DNA of 64,000 bases from Scytolyngbya sp. HA4215-MV1 (GTDB lineage: Bacteria > Cyanobacteriota > Cyanobacteriia > Leptolyngbyales > Leptolyngbyaceae), in contig JAHHIA010000001.1 in the NCBI GenBank assembly GCA_019359045.1, positions 558,001-622,000 on the forward strand. Reading direction: 5' to 3'. The translations under genes and the position numbers were made by a program. Position 1 is the stretch's first letter; every line of letters begins with the position of its first letter. The notes below the pieces were generated by a model. It did no database searches, was not told where the DNA came from, and saw only the letters and a list, made by a program, of their open reading frames with translations. This document shows positions 45,110 through 54,444 of this stretch, one piece after another.

Positions 45110-45376
45110 TTGCCATTGAAAATTCAAGCCGTTGATATCCAGGCGGGCGATCGCATCATTGCTTATTGCAACAACAAGATGCAGATCTGCACAGTAAAGT
45201 ACATCTTAGATCCCGATCTCAGTAACATCACCTTATCCGTTTCGACCTCTGAAAACTCCCGAAATTCGATTTCACGGGTGGTTCGGTTTCAACGAGACGC
45301 TTTGGTGGAACTACATGCCAAAGGTGCCAATCAAGATTTAGTGGCTCAGGCTGAAGCACTCGTTGAGGAATCCTAG
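45110..45376 (+). CDS. Conserved small cyanobacterial protein, function unknown
   Basis: Up to 88 residues with a TTG start (45110 or 45116); no in-frame ATG is available. Beta-rich start KIQAVDIQAGDRIIAYCNNK, then VSTSENSRNSISRVVRFQRD and a helical acidic end. It looks like a small beta-barrel domain. No operon partner. Confidence 0.5.
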   Translation: MPLKIQAVDIQAGDRIIAYCNNKMQICTVKYILDPDLSNITLSVSTSENSRNSISRVVRFQRDALVELHAKGANQDLVAQAEALVEES

Positions 45377-45540
45377 CCTGCCAAAACACAGGGAATTGTA
45401 GATGGGGGTGGGGTTGCTGAAAAAGCCCTATCCCCATAGTTGCCATTCGCTCAATTAGGGCTAAATCGATGACTCAGCGGTTTTGCGTGATAGCGGCACA
45501 TATCTACTACCTGACTCGGTCTATCCACCTGAATCAGGGA

Positions 45541-45586
45541 TGTTGCTGAATAGCAGTATGAATGGGAACGAAGTTTCAACCCACAC
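45541..45586 (+). repeat. Interspersed palindromic repeat, copy 2
   Basis: GTTGCTGAATAGCAGTATG followed by AATGGGAACGAAGTTTCAAC, matching copy 1 and copy 3 in core sequence; arms are degenerate here. Further on, 45630-45648 holds gggggctgcgccccc, another short palindrome. The remainder of 45377-45855 shows no gene or CIRCE-like heat-shock operator. Confidence 0.7.
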
Positions 45587-45855
45587 ATAGGTAACCCTAA
45601 TTAATTGTAAGAAAGGGATTTGGGGGCTGCGCCCCCAGGCAGGGGGCAAACCCCTCTCCACCCCCAAAACATCTTCAATTTAATTTAGCCCAGCTCCTTA
45701 CAACGCTAAATTCATACCCAAAATCAGCGACGCCGAATCAGGATGCAACTAAAGCCAAGGTTTTAATGCCATGGCTTAATCACTCATCGATCTCTGCACC
45801 ACCGCATACTTTCTACAGCCAGAACCCACAATTTCACAGAGAGCTACAAACAACC

Positions 45856-47442
45856 ATGGCTAAGCGCATTCTCTATAACGAAAATGCTCGACGGGCATTA
45901 GAGCGTGGAATGGACATTTTGGCAAAAGCAGTTGCCGTAACATTAGGTCCGAAAGGGCGCAATGTGGTTCTAGGGCAAGCAACAGGTCCACCTCTGATTG
46001 TGAATGATGGAGTCACAATCGCGCAGACCATTGAACTCGAAGATCCCATTGAAAATACCGGGGTTGCTTTAATTCGCCAAGCCGCATCCAAAACGAATGA
46101 TGTTGCTGGAGATGGCACAACCACTGCGATCGTGCTGGCTCATGCCCTGGTTAAAGAAGGGCTACGAAATGTTGTAGCAGGTGCCAATGCAATTTCACTC
46201 AGGCGCGGCATCGACAAAGCCACCATTTTGCTAGTAGAAAAAATTGCCGACCATGCTCGCCCGGTAGAGGGTTCTCAGGCAATTGCTCAAGTCGGAAGCA
46301 TTGCCGCTGGCAATAACGACGAAGTTGGGCAAATGATTGCTGAAGCCATGGCAAAGGTCGGCAAAGAAGGGGTCATTTCCCTGGAAGAAGGGAAGTCTAT
46401 CGAGACAGAACTCGAAATCACCGAGGGAATGCGCTTTGAAAAAGGATATGTTTCTCCCTACTTTGTGACAAACACTGAACGCATGGAAGCGTTGATGGAA
46501 GACCCTTACATCCTGGTAACCGATAAAAAGATTACCAATGTGCAAGACTTAATTCCGTTACTGGAGCAAGTGGTCAAGGCAGGCAAGCCGTTGGTACTCA
46601 TTGCAGAAGACGTTGAGCAAGAAGCACTGACCACGCTGGTGGTGAATCGGATTCGCAGTGTGCTCAATGTCGTCGCGGTTAAATCTCCTGGTTTTGGCGA
46701 TCGCCGCAAAGCCATGCTAGAAGACATTGCAATTTTGACAGGCGGAAAAGTGATTACAGAGGATGCAGGGTTACGGCTAGATACAGTCAAACTAGAGATG
46801 CTGGGCACAGCTCGTCGAGTGGTCGTCACCAAAGACGATACGACGATCGTGGCGACTGGCAATGAAATTGCTATCAGAGCCCGGTGTGAGCAAATCCGGC
46901 GGCAAATGGCAGAAACTGAGTCTGATTATGAACTGGAACAACTCCAAAAGCGGCTGGCAAAACTTTCCGGAGGGGTTGCCGTGATTAAGGTGGGTGCTGC
47001 CACTGAGACCGAAATGCAAGACCGTAAATTGCGGCTAGAAGACGCACTCAATGCAACCAGAGCCGCAGTCGCCGAAGGGATTGTCCCTGGCGGTGGCACC
47101 ACCTTCGCTCACCTGGCTCCTCAACTGGAGGCGTGGGCAATTCAAACGCTGAGTGGGGAAGAATTAATAGGAGCGATGATTGTGGTGCGATCGCTCGCTG
47201 CTCCCCTAAAGCGCATTGCCGAGAATGCTGGTCAAAACGGTGCTGTCATCGCTGAACGGGTGAAGGAAAAAGATTTCAATATCGGTTATGACGCGATTAC
47301 AGGTGAATTTGTGGATCTGTTTGTAGCAGGGATTGTTGATCCCGCTAAAGTGACCCGGTCAGCACTGCAAAATGCCGCTTCGATCGCGGGGATGATTCTC
47401 ACGACAGAATGTATCGTAGCAAACCAAGTAGACACTCAGTAG
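45856..47442 (+). CDS. groEL: 60-kDa chaperonin GroEL, stand-alone paralogue
   Basis: 528 residues from ATG 45856 ([18 protein letters not shown]); the frame is open 90 bp upstream without conservation. ATP-site [38 protein letters not shown] and [14 protein letters not shown]. It ends ...[12 protein letters not shown] and lacks the Gly-Gly-Met tail. No groES is upstream and no CIRCE element was seen, so this is likely the monocistronic GroEL2-type protein of cyanobacteria. Confidence 0.96.
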   Translation: MAKRILYNENARRALERGMDILAKAVAVTLGPKGRNVVLGQATGPPLIVNDGVTIAQTIELEDPIENTGVALIRQAASKTNDVAGDGTTTAIVLAHALVKEGLRNVVAGANAISLRRGIDKATILLVEKIADHARPVEGSQAIAQVGSIAAGNNDEVGQMIAEAMAKVGKEGVISLEEGKSIETELEITEGMRFEKGYVSPYFVTNTERMEALMEDPYILVTDKKITNVQDLIPLLEQVVKAGKPLVLIAEDVEQEALTTLVVNRIRSVLNVVAVKSPGFGDRRKAMLEDIAILTGGKVITEDAGLRLDTVKLEMLGTARRVVVTKDDTTIVATGNEIAIRARCEQIRRQMAETESDYELEQLQKRLAKLSGGVAVIKVGAATETEMQDRKLRLEDALNATRAAVAEGIVPGGGTTFAHLAPQLEAWAIQTLSGEELIGAMIVVRSLAAPLKRIAENAGQNGAVIAERVKEKDFNIGYDAITGEFVDLFVAGIVDPAKVTRSALQNAASIAGMILTTECIVANQVDTQ

Positions 47443-47498
47443 TGCCATCAATTGGTCAATGCTTTCGTTAACCAGAAAACCCTCATTCAGGAATTGAC

Positions 47499-47612
47499 AT
47501 GTCAAAAGAGAAGAAAGGCAACAAAGAATCTAAAAAACCTAAAGCGCAATCTGATGGGACTCAAAAACAAAAAAAAGACCCCAATCGCTATGATGGGCCC
47601 AGCGGTAAGTAA
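47499..47612 (+). CDS. 37-residue lysine-rich small protein
   Basis: Reads MSKEKKGNKESKKPKAQSDG then TQKQKKDPNRYDGPSGK. ATG 47499, TAA ends at 47612, 56 bp after groEL on the same strand. Strongly basic and probably disordered. The composition is codon-like rather than random, but function is unknown. Confidence 0.5.
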   Translation: MSKEKKGNKESKKPKAQSDGTQKQKKDPNRYDGPSGK

Positions 47613-47816
47613 CCAAATCTTGTCTTTTTGAAGCTTTTTAGGGGGTAGTTGCTGTTTCAAGCCCCTAAAACCAATGTTAACGTGTTAAAATGGGTGAAGA
47701 GATAAATATCGGTTGCAGCATTTGTTTGTAGTATTAACGAGTTTTCGCGTTTTTCCATTGACAGACTCCTCTCCGAAATTTCACTCTCCACCTCCCCCTA
47801 ATTTTGGAGACAATCT

Positions 47817-48128
47817 ATGTCAATTTATGTAGGTAACCTGTCTTATGAGGTTACAGAATCTGATCTTACCGCTGTATTTGCAGAGTATGGGTCAGTCAAG
47901 CGAGTTCAGCTTCCTACCGATCGCGAAACCGGTCGCCTCCGCGGCTTTGGTTTTGTAGAGATGGGTGCTGATGCTGAAGAAACCGCTGCCATTGAAGCAC
48001 TTGACGGTGCTGAGTGGATGGGGCGGGATCTGAAAGTCAATAAAGCAAAGCCCCGTGAAGAGCGCGGTGGTTCCTCCTTTGGTGGTGGCGGCGGTCGCAG
48101 AAATAATAGTTTTTCTCGCGGCTACTAA
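47817..48128 (+). CDS. rbp: RRM-type glycine-rich RNA-binding protein
   Basis: 103 residues. RNP2 IYVGNLSYEV and RNP1 RGFGFVEM, followed by a Gly/Arg/Ser-rich tail (GGSSFGGGGGRRNNSFSRGY). Typical cyanobacterial Rbp, often cold- or stress-responsive and RNA-localising. A strong terminator follows. Confidence 0.95.
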   Translation: MSIYVGNLSYEVTESDLTAVFAEYGSVKRVQLPTDRETGRLRGFGFVEMGADAEETAAIEALDGAEWMGRDLKVNKAKPREERGGSSFGGGGGRRNNSFSRGY

Positions 48129-48222
48129 ATCGCTCAATCGCTTACACACTCAACCGAGTATTGGTAGGCGCTGGTTTTCTAGTTGATTAGTCATCGGGTC
48201 GTAGAGACTCGAGATGACCTAC

Positions 48223-48257
48223 AAAGGTTCAGGCAGAAATGTCTGAACCTTTTTTTT
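48223..48257 (+). terminator. Intrinsic terminator after the RNA-binding-protein gene
   Basis: AAAGGTTCAG (48223-48232) pairs with CTGAACCTTT (48243-48252) around a 10-nt loop, followed by an uninterrupted T run to 48257. Confidence 0.92.
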
Positions 48258-48362
48258 GCCTGGATTTGAGACATCCGAACTGATCCCCTTACTCAAGAAG
48301 GGTGTCGATGGGGATCAGGATAAGATCTAGACGTCCGCTGATTTTGTTGCTTACTAAGTGCT

Positions 48363-49265
48363 ATGAATGCCCCATCCGCTCGCTCTTACACGATGCTTTC
48401 GATCGCTGCTGCCGTCCTAACGATCGCGCTGAAATTTGGCGCGTATTGGTTCACGGGATCAGTTGGTCTCCTTTCAGATGCGATGGAGTCGGGTGTTAAT
48501 CTGATTGCTGCGTTTGGAGCATTTTGGGCATTGTCTTATGCAGCCCAGCCACCGGATGAAGAACATGCCTTTGGTCATCACAAAGCTGAATATTTTTCGA
48601 GTGGATTAGAAAGTACTCTGATTGTGATTGCCGCGATTAGTATTGCGATCGCTGCCTGGGGTCGGTTATTGCACCCTCAGCCGATTGAGCAAGTGGGGGT
48701 GGGTTTAGTCCTCGCCCTAATTGCCACTGCTCTGAATGGGGCAGTTGCCTGGATTCTGCTACAAGCCGGACGACGATTGCGTTCGATTACCCTCCGAGCG
48801 GATGCCCACCATTTGCTCACCGATGTTTGGACGTCGGTGGGAGTTGTGATTGGGATTTGCCTCGTCAAGCTGACAGGCTGGTTTGTGCTGGACCCATTGA
48901 TTGCGTTATTTGTGGCTGCCAATATTGTATGGGCAGGCTTTAAGCTTTTGCGGGAAACCGGATCAGGGCTGTTGGATAGCTCTATTCCGAAAGAAGAACG
49001 GAAAATTGTCACCGATATTCTGGCAACCTACGATCCTCAGGGAATTCTATTCCATGCTTTGAGAACCCGAGTAGCCGGATCGCGTCGATTCATTACGTTT
49101 CACGTTTTAGTTCCAGGTGCATGGACGGTTCAACGGGGTCATGCGTTGTGTGAGGAAATCGAGCGAGCCATTATTCAAGCTTTGCCAGGAAGTTACGTGA
49201 TTACACATTTGGAAGCCAAAGAAGATCCCGCTTCCTGGACGGATCAAGAATTAGACCGCACGTAA
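48363..49265 (+). CDS. Cation diffusion facilitator (CDF) metal transporter
   Basis: 300 residues, six predicted membrane segments. TM2 motif [26 protein letters not shown] loop, TM5 [17 protein letters not shown], and a C-terminal cytosolic domain with H and D ligands ([11 protein letters not shown]). Exports a divalent cation such as Zn2+, Fe2+ or Mn2+; specificity not decidable. Confidence 0.93.
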   Translation: MNAPSARSYTMLSIAAAVLTIALKFGAYWFTGSVGLLSDAMESGVNLIAAFGAFWALSYAAQPPDEEHAFGHHKAEYFSSGLESTLIVIAAISIAIAAWGRLLHPQPIEQVGVGLVLALIATALNGAVAWILLQAGRRLRSITLRADAHHLLTDVWTSVGVVIGICLVKLTGWFVLDPLIALFVAANIVWAGFKLLRETGSGLLDSSIPKEERKIVTDILATYDPQGILFHALRTRVAGSRRFITFHVLVPGAWTVQRGHALCEEIERAIIQALPGSYVITHLEAKEDPASWTDQELDRT

Positions 49266-49344
49266 TACAGGGGATGGAGACCTACGATTTACTTAATACT
49301 ATTTTTTCTGAGACCCATTTTAAATTGAGAATGTGACACTTAAG

Positions 49345-49447
49345 CGATCCTCCTAAATCCCCGGACTGGCGCGCTGCTGCGCTAGAAAAAAGGGGACTTC
49401 AAGACTGGCTTGGATTTTCGCCTTTTTAAGGTGGCTAGGGGGGATCT
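49345..49447. repeat. Copy of the cctcctaaatcccc repeat family
   Basis: gatcctcctaaatccccg ... gctgcgctagaaaaaagggga ... aaggtggctaggggggatct, an imperfect inverted repeat. It shares ctagcgcag/gctgcgctag and the C/G-run blocks with the element at 33170-33480. Confidence 0.65.
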
Positions 49448-49519
49448 AGATCTGTCGCAAACACAAATCAAATTAGTATGACATCTTTGAGGAATTACGT
49501 CCTGATTGCGTAATAGATC

Positions 49520-50542
49520 ATGCAATTTGAAGATTTTTGGTACGTCGTGGCGCTAAGCCAACAGTTACGCCCCAACACTGCCTTGGCACGATCGCTCCTA
49601 GGCGAATGGTTGGTAATTTTTCGCGGTAAAAATGGACAGCCCGTAGCTTTGCGCGATCGCTGTTTGCATCGCAATAGCCGACTTTCACCAGGGCAAGTGT
49701 GTCAGGGGACACTACGGTGTCCCTATCATGGTTGGGTCTATGACCAGACCGGACAAGTGATTGCAGTCCCGTCAGCGGGAGAAGAGTCGCAACCGCACCC
49801 GTCACGACAAGCTAAACAGTATACGACCATGGAGCAAGATGGGTATGTCTATGTCCGGTTGGCAGAAACACCCAGCGAAATCTTGGTGCCCTTTACCATG
49901 CCCCACTACCAGGAATCCGGCTGGGAAACTGTGCGGGTAATCAATCGATTTCGCAATTCCGTCATTAATTGTGCGGAAAACTTTATTGATGTTCCCCACA
50001 CGGCTTTTGTACATCCGGGACTATTTCGCACCGCACAGCAACAAAAACTAGAGATGACAGTCGAACGATCGAACGGTTCTGTTACAGTGGAGTATCACCA
50101 TGAAACCAGCAATTTGGGCTGGTTTGGTCGCTTTTTAAATCGGCAGGGGACTGAGATTCAACACACAGATCGTTTCTATATGCCGAATGTGACCTGTGTT
50201 GAGTATTGTTTGGGACGCAATCGGCATTTGTTCATTACCAGCCAATCCATTCCTGAAACCGAAAACTCAACGCTGGTTTACACCGACGTGACCTATCGCT
50301 ACGGCATCTGGAACCCATTAGCGCGTCCGTTAGTCTGGTGGACGGCTCAGCAGATTATTCGGCAGGATGTCAAAATTTTAGGCATTCAGCGTGAAACGAT
50401 CGCCAAATACGGCACCCAATTTTCCAACACGCCTGCGGACACGATTCACGTTTTTGTCGAATCGATTCAAGCCGCGATCGAGCGGGGAGAAGATCCTCGC
50501 CAGCTCCCCCAAAAGTCGGTTAAGATTACGTTTTGGGTTTGA
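49520..50542 (+). CDS. Rieske non-heme iron oxygenase
   Basis: 340 residues. Rieske [2Fe-2S] ligands CLHRNSRL and CPYHGWVYD (~46-75). Mononuclear iron site in NCAENFIDVPHTAFVHP (~152-168). The fold is that of PaO/vanillate-demethylase-type oxygenases. First of four tightly spaced plus-strand genes ending at 53428. Electron donor could be the ferredoxin at 60162. Confidence 0.92.
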   Translation: MQFEDFWYVVALSQQLRPNTALARSLLGEWLVIFRGKNGQPVALRDRCLHRNSRLSPGQVCQGTLRCPYHGWVYDQTGQVIAVPSAGEESQPHPSRQAKQYTTMEQDGYVYVRLAETPSEILVPFTMPHYQESGWETVRVINRFRNSVINCAENFIDVPHTAFVHPGLFRTAQQQKLEMTVERSNGSVTVEYHHETSNLGWFGRFLNRQGTEIQHTDRFYMPNVTCVEYCLGRNRHLFITSQSIPETENSTLVYTDVTYRYGIWNPLARPLVWWTAQQIIRQDVKILGIQRETIAKYGTQFSNTPADTIHVFVESIQAAIERGEDPRQLPQKSVKITFWV

Positions 50543-50556
50543 GTTGAAGTCTTGCC

Positions 50557-51303
50557 ATGCAAACCTTTGCCCAGTTTCCCGTCTTTGCAGCATTCCTTGG
50601 ATTGCTTGCCTGGACGATTACAACGCAGGCAGGGCGCACCCAACTGCAATCCAAAAGTCGTGCAGATTGGTGGCTCGATAGTGCCGGATTGCTAATTCAA
50701 GGAATCGCGATTCCTGCCTTTCAGGTTTTCCTGATCGATCAGGTCTATCGTCCTTGGCTGTCCATCCCTCCAGGCTGTTTAACGCTATCTCCGATCGTCA
50801 CGTTTTTGGTGAGTTTTGTGCTGGTTGATTATTTGTATTATTGGAATCATCGTCTGTTGCATCGCGAAGGGCTATGGCAAGTCCACCAGGTTCACCATAC
50901 TGTGACTCAAATGGATGTATTGGGCACATCGCGCAATACACTTTGGACGAGTTTTTTAATTGTTTATGGGTGGGTGCATCCGCTATTGATATATGTGTTA
51001 GCAGATCCCACCGCTTATTTATGGGGAGTGAGTCTGACGGCTGGCTTGGATTTGTGGCGACATAGCCAAGCCATGATTCCTGTCGAAAGCTGGCTGCACC
51101 GTTGCCTTTCGCCCTGGTTGATTCTGCCGCAGGATCATGCATGGCATCATTCCAGCCAGGTGCCTCATTGCAACTATGGTGCCAATTTCAAGCTTTGGGA
51201 TAGACTGCATCGCACCTATGATGGAAGAGACCAGTTGCCCGCCGCGATCGGAATTGCTACACCATTCTCCTTAATGCAAAAGTTGTTATTTCCTTTTCCA
51301 TGA
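50557..51303 (+). CDS. Sterol desaturase / fatty acid hydroxylase family protein
   Basis: 248 residues, about five membrane segments. Diiron histidine motifs HRLLHREG, HQVHHTVTQ and HAWHHSSQVPHCNYG. Acts on an alkyl chain or terpenoid in the membrane. 14 bp after the Rieske gene; its stop overlaps the next start (51300-51303). Confidence 0.92.
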   Translation: MQTFAQFPVFAAFLGLLAWTITTQAGRTQLQSKSRADWWLDSAGLLIQGIAIPAFQVFLIDQVYRPWLSIPPGCLTLSPIVTFLVSFVLVDYLYYWNHRLLHREGLWQVHQVHHTVTQMDVLGTSRNTLWTSFLIVYGWVHPLLIYVLADPTAYLWGVSLTAGLDLWRHSQAMIPVESWLHRCLSPWLILPQDHAWHHSSQVPHCNYGANFKLWDRLHRTYDGRDQLPAAIGIATPFSLMQKLLFPFP

Positions 51304-51920
51304 CCGTTCTTAGTACCTTTTTTTTATTTTTCCCAGCGATCGTGTTGTTGATGACTGGAGCCGCGCTGGTGTACTTTGCCCACGTCCCCAGTGTTCTGAG
51401 TGGGGGCGCTATCATGTTTTCACTGTATGGGTTGCCTGTATTAGTTTATCGATTGCATCAATGGATCTATCCAGTGCAGGAAGGTATTAGTTATCTGCGT
51501 CAAAAAAGATATAGTCCTTGGTGGAGCAGTCACCAAATCCAGGTCATCTACATTGCCATTCCAGCCTTGGAAGCAATCCTCCGACTAATTCCGGGGGTAT
51601 TCTCCATCTGGTTGCGGCTTTGGGGCGCTCGAATTGGACGCAATGTTTACTGGACCCCTGGTTTGGAAATTGCCGATCGTGGTTTTTTAGACATTGGCGA
51701 TCGGGTTGTAATCGGACATCGAGTCGGCATTTATCCCCATGTAATCAAACCCCGCAGACAAGATTTAATGCTGTATGTCAAAACTGTCAAAATTGGTAAT
51801 GATGTCTTTCTGGGAGCCGGATCGCGGCTTGCCCCCGGTGTCGTGATTCAGGCGGGTAGCTACCTGCCGATCGAAACCGATCTCTATCCCAATCAGCAGG
51901 TGAAATCGTGCGTGGGCTAA
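51300..51920 (+). CDS. Left-handed beta-helix acyltransferase-like membrane protein
   Basis: 206 residues. N-terminal membrane segments (FFLFFPAIVLLMTGAALVYF; SGGAIMFSLYGLPVLV), then hexapeptide-repeat strands (GARIGRNVYW, LDIGDRVVIGHRVGIYP, VKIGNDVFLGAGSRLAPG). The His in GHRVGI could be catalytic. Overlaps the downstream GH3 gene by 13 bp. Confidence 0.82.
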   Translation: MTVLSTFFLFFPAIVLLMTGAALVYFAHVPSVLSGGAIMFSLYGLPVLVYRLHQWIYPVQEGISYLRQKRYSPWWSSHQIQVIYIAIPALEAILRLIPGVFSIWLRLWGARIGRNVYWTPGLEIADRGFLDIGDRVVIGHRVGIYPHVIKPRRQDLMLYVKTVKIGNDVFLGAGSRLAPGVVIQAGSYLPIETDLYPNQQVKSCVG

Positions 51921-53428
51921 TTCAACTTTTTGGGCAACTGCTCACACCTGCGGCCCGTCGATTTCACCAAGCCTTGGCTGCCCCTGAACTAGCGCAAAGA
52001 AGGGTGCATCAGGCAATCTGCGATCGCCTGGTGATGAGTGAATATGGCAAAGCGTTGGGAATTCGATCGAGGGCAGATTGGCAACAGCTGCCAATTGTCA
52101 GCTATGACGAGTTGGAACCCTGGATTTTACGGGCAGGTTTGACGCCCGAACCCATTCTGTTTTGCGAGAAGACATCGGGCAGTGGTGGTGCAGTCAAACG
52201 GATTCCCTACACTCGATCGCTGCGGCGATCATTCAATCACATGTTTTGCGTCTGGGCGCACGACTTGATCCAAAATGGACCCCGCTTTTCCACCGGAGTG
52301 CTCTATGCCTGCATTTCTCCCCAACTCTCGACGATCGATGGGAGCGAGAAACCAGGACTACAAGACGACTCAGATTACTTGGACGCATGGCTGCGGTGGT
52401 TGCTCCGTCCCTTTCTGGTCATGCCCAAAGGATTGCCGCAGCTACGCGATGCCCAGTTATTCCAACATCAGCTTTGTCTGGCACTTGTGCAAGCCGAACG
52501 GCTAGAAACGATTTCTATCTGGAGTCCCAGTTTTTTACAGGTGCATTTAAATTATATTCAAGACCATCGATCTCGCTTACAGCAAGAATTGCAGCATCGC
52601 ATCTCGCCCAATCGGTTGCAATGCCTGATTGAACCAGACATTGTTTGGACCCAACTCTGGCCCCACCTGAAGCTGATTTCCTGTTGGGACAGTGCTCAGG
52701 CAGCAGATCAGGCAGATGGACTGCGATCGCAGTTTCCTGAAGTGTTGGTGCAGGGCAAAGGCTTACTCGCAACAGAAGCGCCGATCACAATTCCGCTCAT
52801 CGCTGCTCAGGGCTACGTGCCCGTACTGGATGAGGTGTTTTTGGAGTTTGAAGACGATGCGGGATGTCTACATGGGCTGCACGAATTAAATTTAGCACAA
52901 TCCTACAACCTGATTCTGTCGCAAAAGGGGGGATTGTACCGTTATCGTCTGGGCGATCGCGTCCGTGTCACGCATGGGTATCTTAACACCCCCTGCTTAG
53001 CATTCTTGGGGCGCAGCCCTGCCGTTAGTGATTTGGTAGGCGAGAAATTGCACGCAGGATTTGTGCAGCAAGTTCTCAATCACTTGAATTTGTCAGCGAC
53101 GCATTTCCAAAGTCTGGTGCCCGTTGCTCATCCGCCCCACTATGTGTTGCTTTTGGATCAGGCAACCGAAACGGCAGACGAGATCGCGCACCAACTAGAC
53201 CAGGAACTCTCGCAGTCGCATCACTATCATTGTGCCAGGTTGCTCGGTCAACTGACGCCGCCACAGGTGTTAATTGGTCACCAAATTCCGGAAAGATTGA
53301 CTCTGCATCGGGTTCAAGCAGGCAGTGTCTGGGGGGGCATTAAGCATTCCACCCTAGCGACCTCACCGATCGAAGCGACACTTTTGCAGGAGTTGCAAGC
53401 GCTTTCTACACTTGGAAAAAGGGATTAG
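51908..53428 (+). CDS. GH3-family acyl-adenylating / amide synthetase
   Basis: 506 residues, GTG start. Adenylation motif KTSGSGGAVKRIPYT (~87-101), and C-terminal GLYRYRLGDRVRVTHG and VGEKLHAGFVQQVL. GH3 enzymes adenylate a carboxylic acid and conjugate it, usually with an amino acid. Last gene of the plus-strand operon; its stop region overlaps the convergent Rieske gene by 4 bp. Confidence 0.88.
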   Translation: MRGLIQLFGQLLTPAARRFHQALAAPELAQRRVHQAICDRLVMSEYGKALGIRSRADWQQLPIVSYDELEPWILRAGLTPEPILFCEKTSGSGGAVKRIPYTRSLRRSFNHMFCVWAHDLIQNGPRFSTGVLYACISPQLSTIDGSEKPGLQDDSDYLDAWLRWLLRPFLVMPKGLPQLRDAQLFQHQLCLALVQAERLETISIWSPSFLQVHLNYIQDHRSRLQQELQHRISPNRLQCLIEPDIVWTQLWPHLKLISCWDSAQAADQADGLRSQFPEVLVQGKGLLATEAPITIPLIAAQGYVPVLDEVFLEFEDDAGCLHGLHELNLAQSYNLILSQKGGLYRYRLGDRVRVTHGYLNTPCLAFLGRSPAVSDLVGEKLHAGFVQQVLNHLNLSATHFQSLVPVAHPPHYVLLLDQATETADEIAHQLDQELSQSHHYHCARLLGQLTPPQVLIGHQIPERLTLHRVQAGSVWGGIKHSTLATSPIEATLLQELQALSTLGKRD

Positions 53429-54444
53429 TCAATCAATGATTCTTTGGGCTGGTGCAGGTGCGACCACCGAGACACTTCCAATCGGTTGACATACGCCATA
53501 TATTGAGCCAGGGGCGCATCAATATCGAGCAGCACCTTGGGATTGAACTGAATATGGTCGTAAATTTTGCCATCTTCGTCTTTGAGCAGGTAGTACGCCC
53601 AGCGCGTGCAGAGCAGCAAAAAATGATTGATCAACCCGCCAACAAAGCCCTGGCGCTTTTTCGTCACATAAATCGGTTGGATGCGAGTTCTACCAGGCGC
53701 AACCGGGGTGTAGGCGAAAATCATGTGCAGCGGAGGCAACAATCGCACATTTTTCATCATGGTCAGTAAACCCATACAGCCGTGGGCATACCGCATTGAA
53801 TACTCATAAGTAGATCCTAAAAGGCGCTGTCCCAACCGTTCTCGCCAGGTGGTCTGGGGGAATTGTCCTTGCATGGTGAAGTCCATTTGCGTGCCACGTG
53901 CATTCTGGTGCAGAAATAAATTCATTTTGATATCGAGATGATGAATCGTTTTCAAATGTTGGGCATCAATGCCATTCATCATACAAATGTGGTGATGACA
54001 ACTGCGTTCAAAAGCGGTGTCAGAGTGAGCTACGATCGCGGTTCCCTGCAACTCGTCAAATTCCGCAACCCCTTCTGGGGCATCTGCCTCAGGATAGACC
54101 CAAATGTAGCCATATTTTTCTTCTGTAGCGTAAGCTTGCAGTTTAGCTTTGGCAGGAATCTCCGATTGACAGGGAATATTTTGACAACGCCCCGTTGCAT
54201 CAAACGCCCAGTGGTGAAAAGCACAGCGAATCCAGTTGCCTTCTACCTGCCCCAGCCCTAAATCGGTGCCGAGATGGGGACAGTAGGCATCCAGCGCCCG
54301 AGATCGTCCATCGGCTCCCCGAAACACCACGATTTGCTGCCCACAAATCTTGAGGGACTTGACCTCACCTTGACGCAGGGCATGGCTGGTGCAGGCAATA
54401 TACCAACCCTTGGCAATCACAGACCAGTTGTTGAAGAGTGGCAT
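53425..54444 (-). CDS. Rieske non-heme iron oxygenase
   Basis: 339 residues. Rieske ligands CPHLGTDLG and CAFHHWAFD (~58-87); iron site NGIDAQHLKTIHHLD (~153-167). More similar to the Rieske protein at 62731 (shared INAIDAHHFNTVHHL-type site) than to that at 49520. Last gene of the minus-strand operon; its start overlaps the amidohydrolase end by 28 bp. Confidence 0.92.
   Translation of the reverse strand: MPLFNNWSVIAKGWYIACTSHALRQGEVKSLKICGQQIVVFRGADGRSRALDAYCPHLGTDLGLGQVEGNWIRCAFHHWAFDATGRCQNIPCQSEIPAKAKLQAYATEEKYGYIWVYPEADAPEGVAEFDELQGTAIVAHSDTAFERSCHHHICMMNGIDAQHLKTIHHLDIKMNLFLHQNARGTQMDFTMQGQFPQTTWRERLGQRLLGSTYEYSMRYAHGCMGLLTMMKNVRLLPPLHMIFAYTPVAPGRTRIQPIYVTKKRQGFVGGLINHFLLLCTRWAYYLLKDEDGKIYDHIQFNPKVLLDIDAPLAQYMAYVNRLEVSRWSHLHQPKESLID

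Noticed and set aside
45600-45680. gggggctgcgccccc palindrome as a terminator
   Set aside because: No T-run and no upstream gene close enough on either strand; part of a dispersed repeat.
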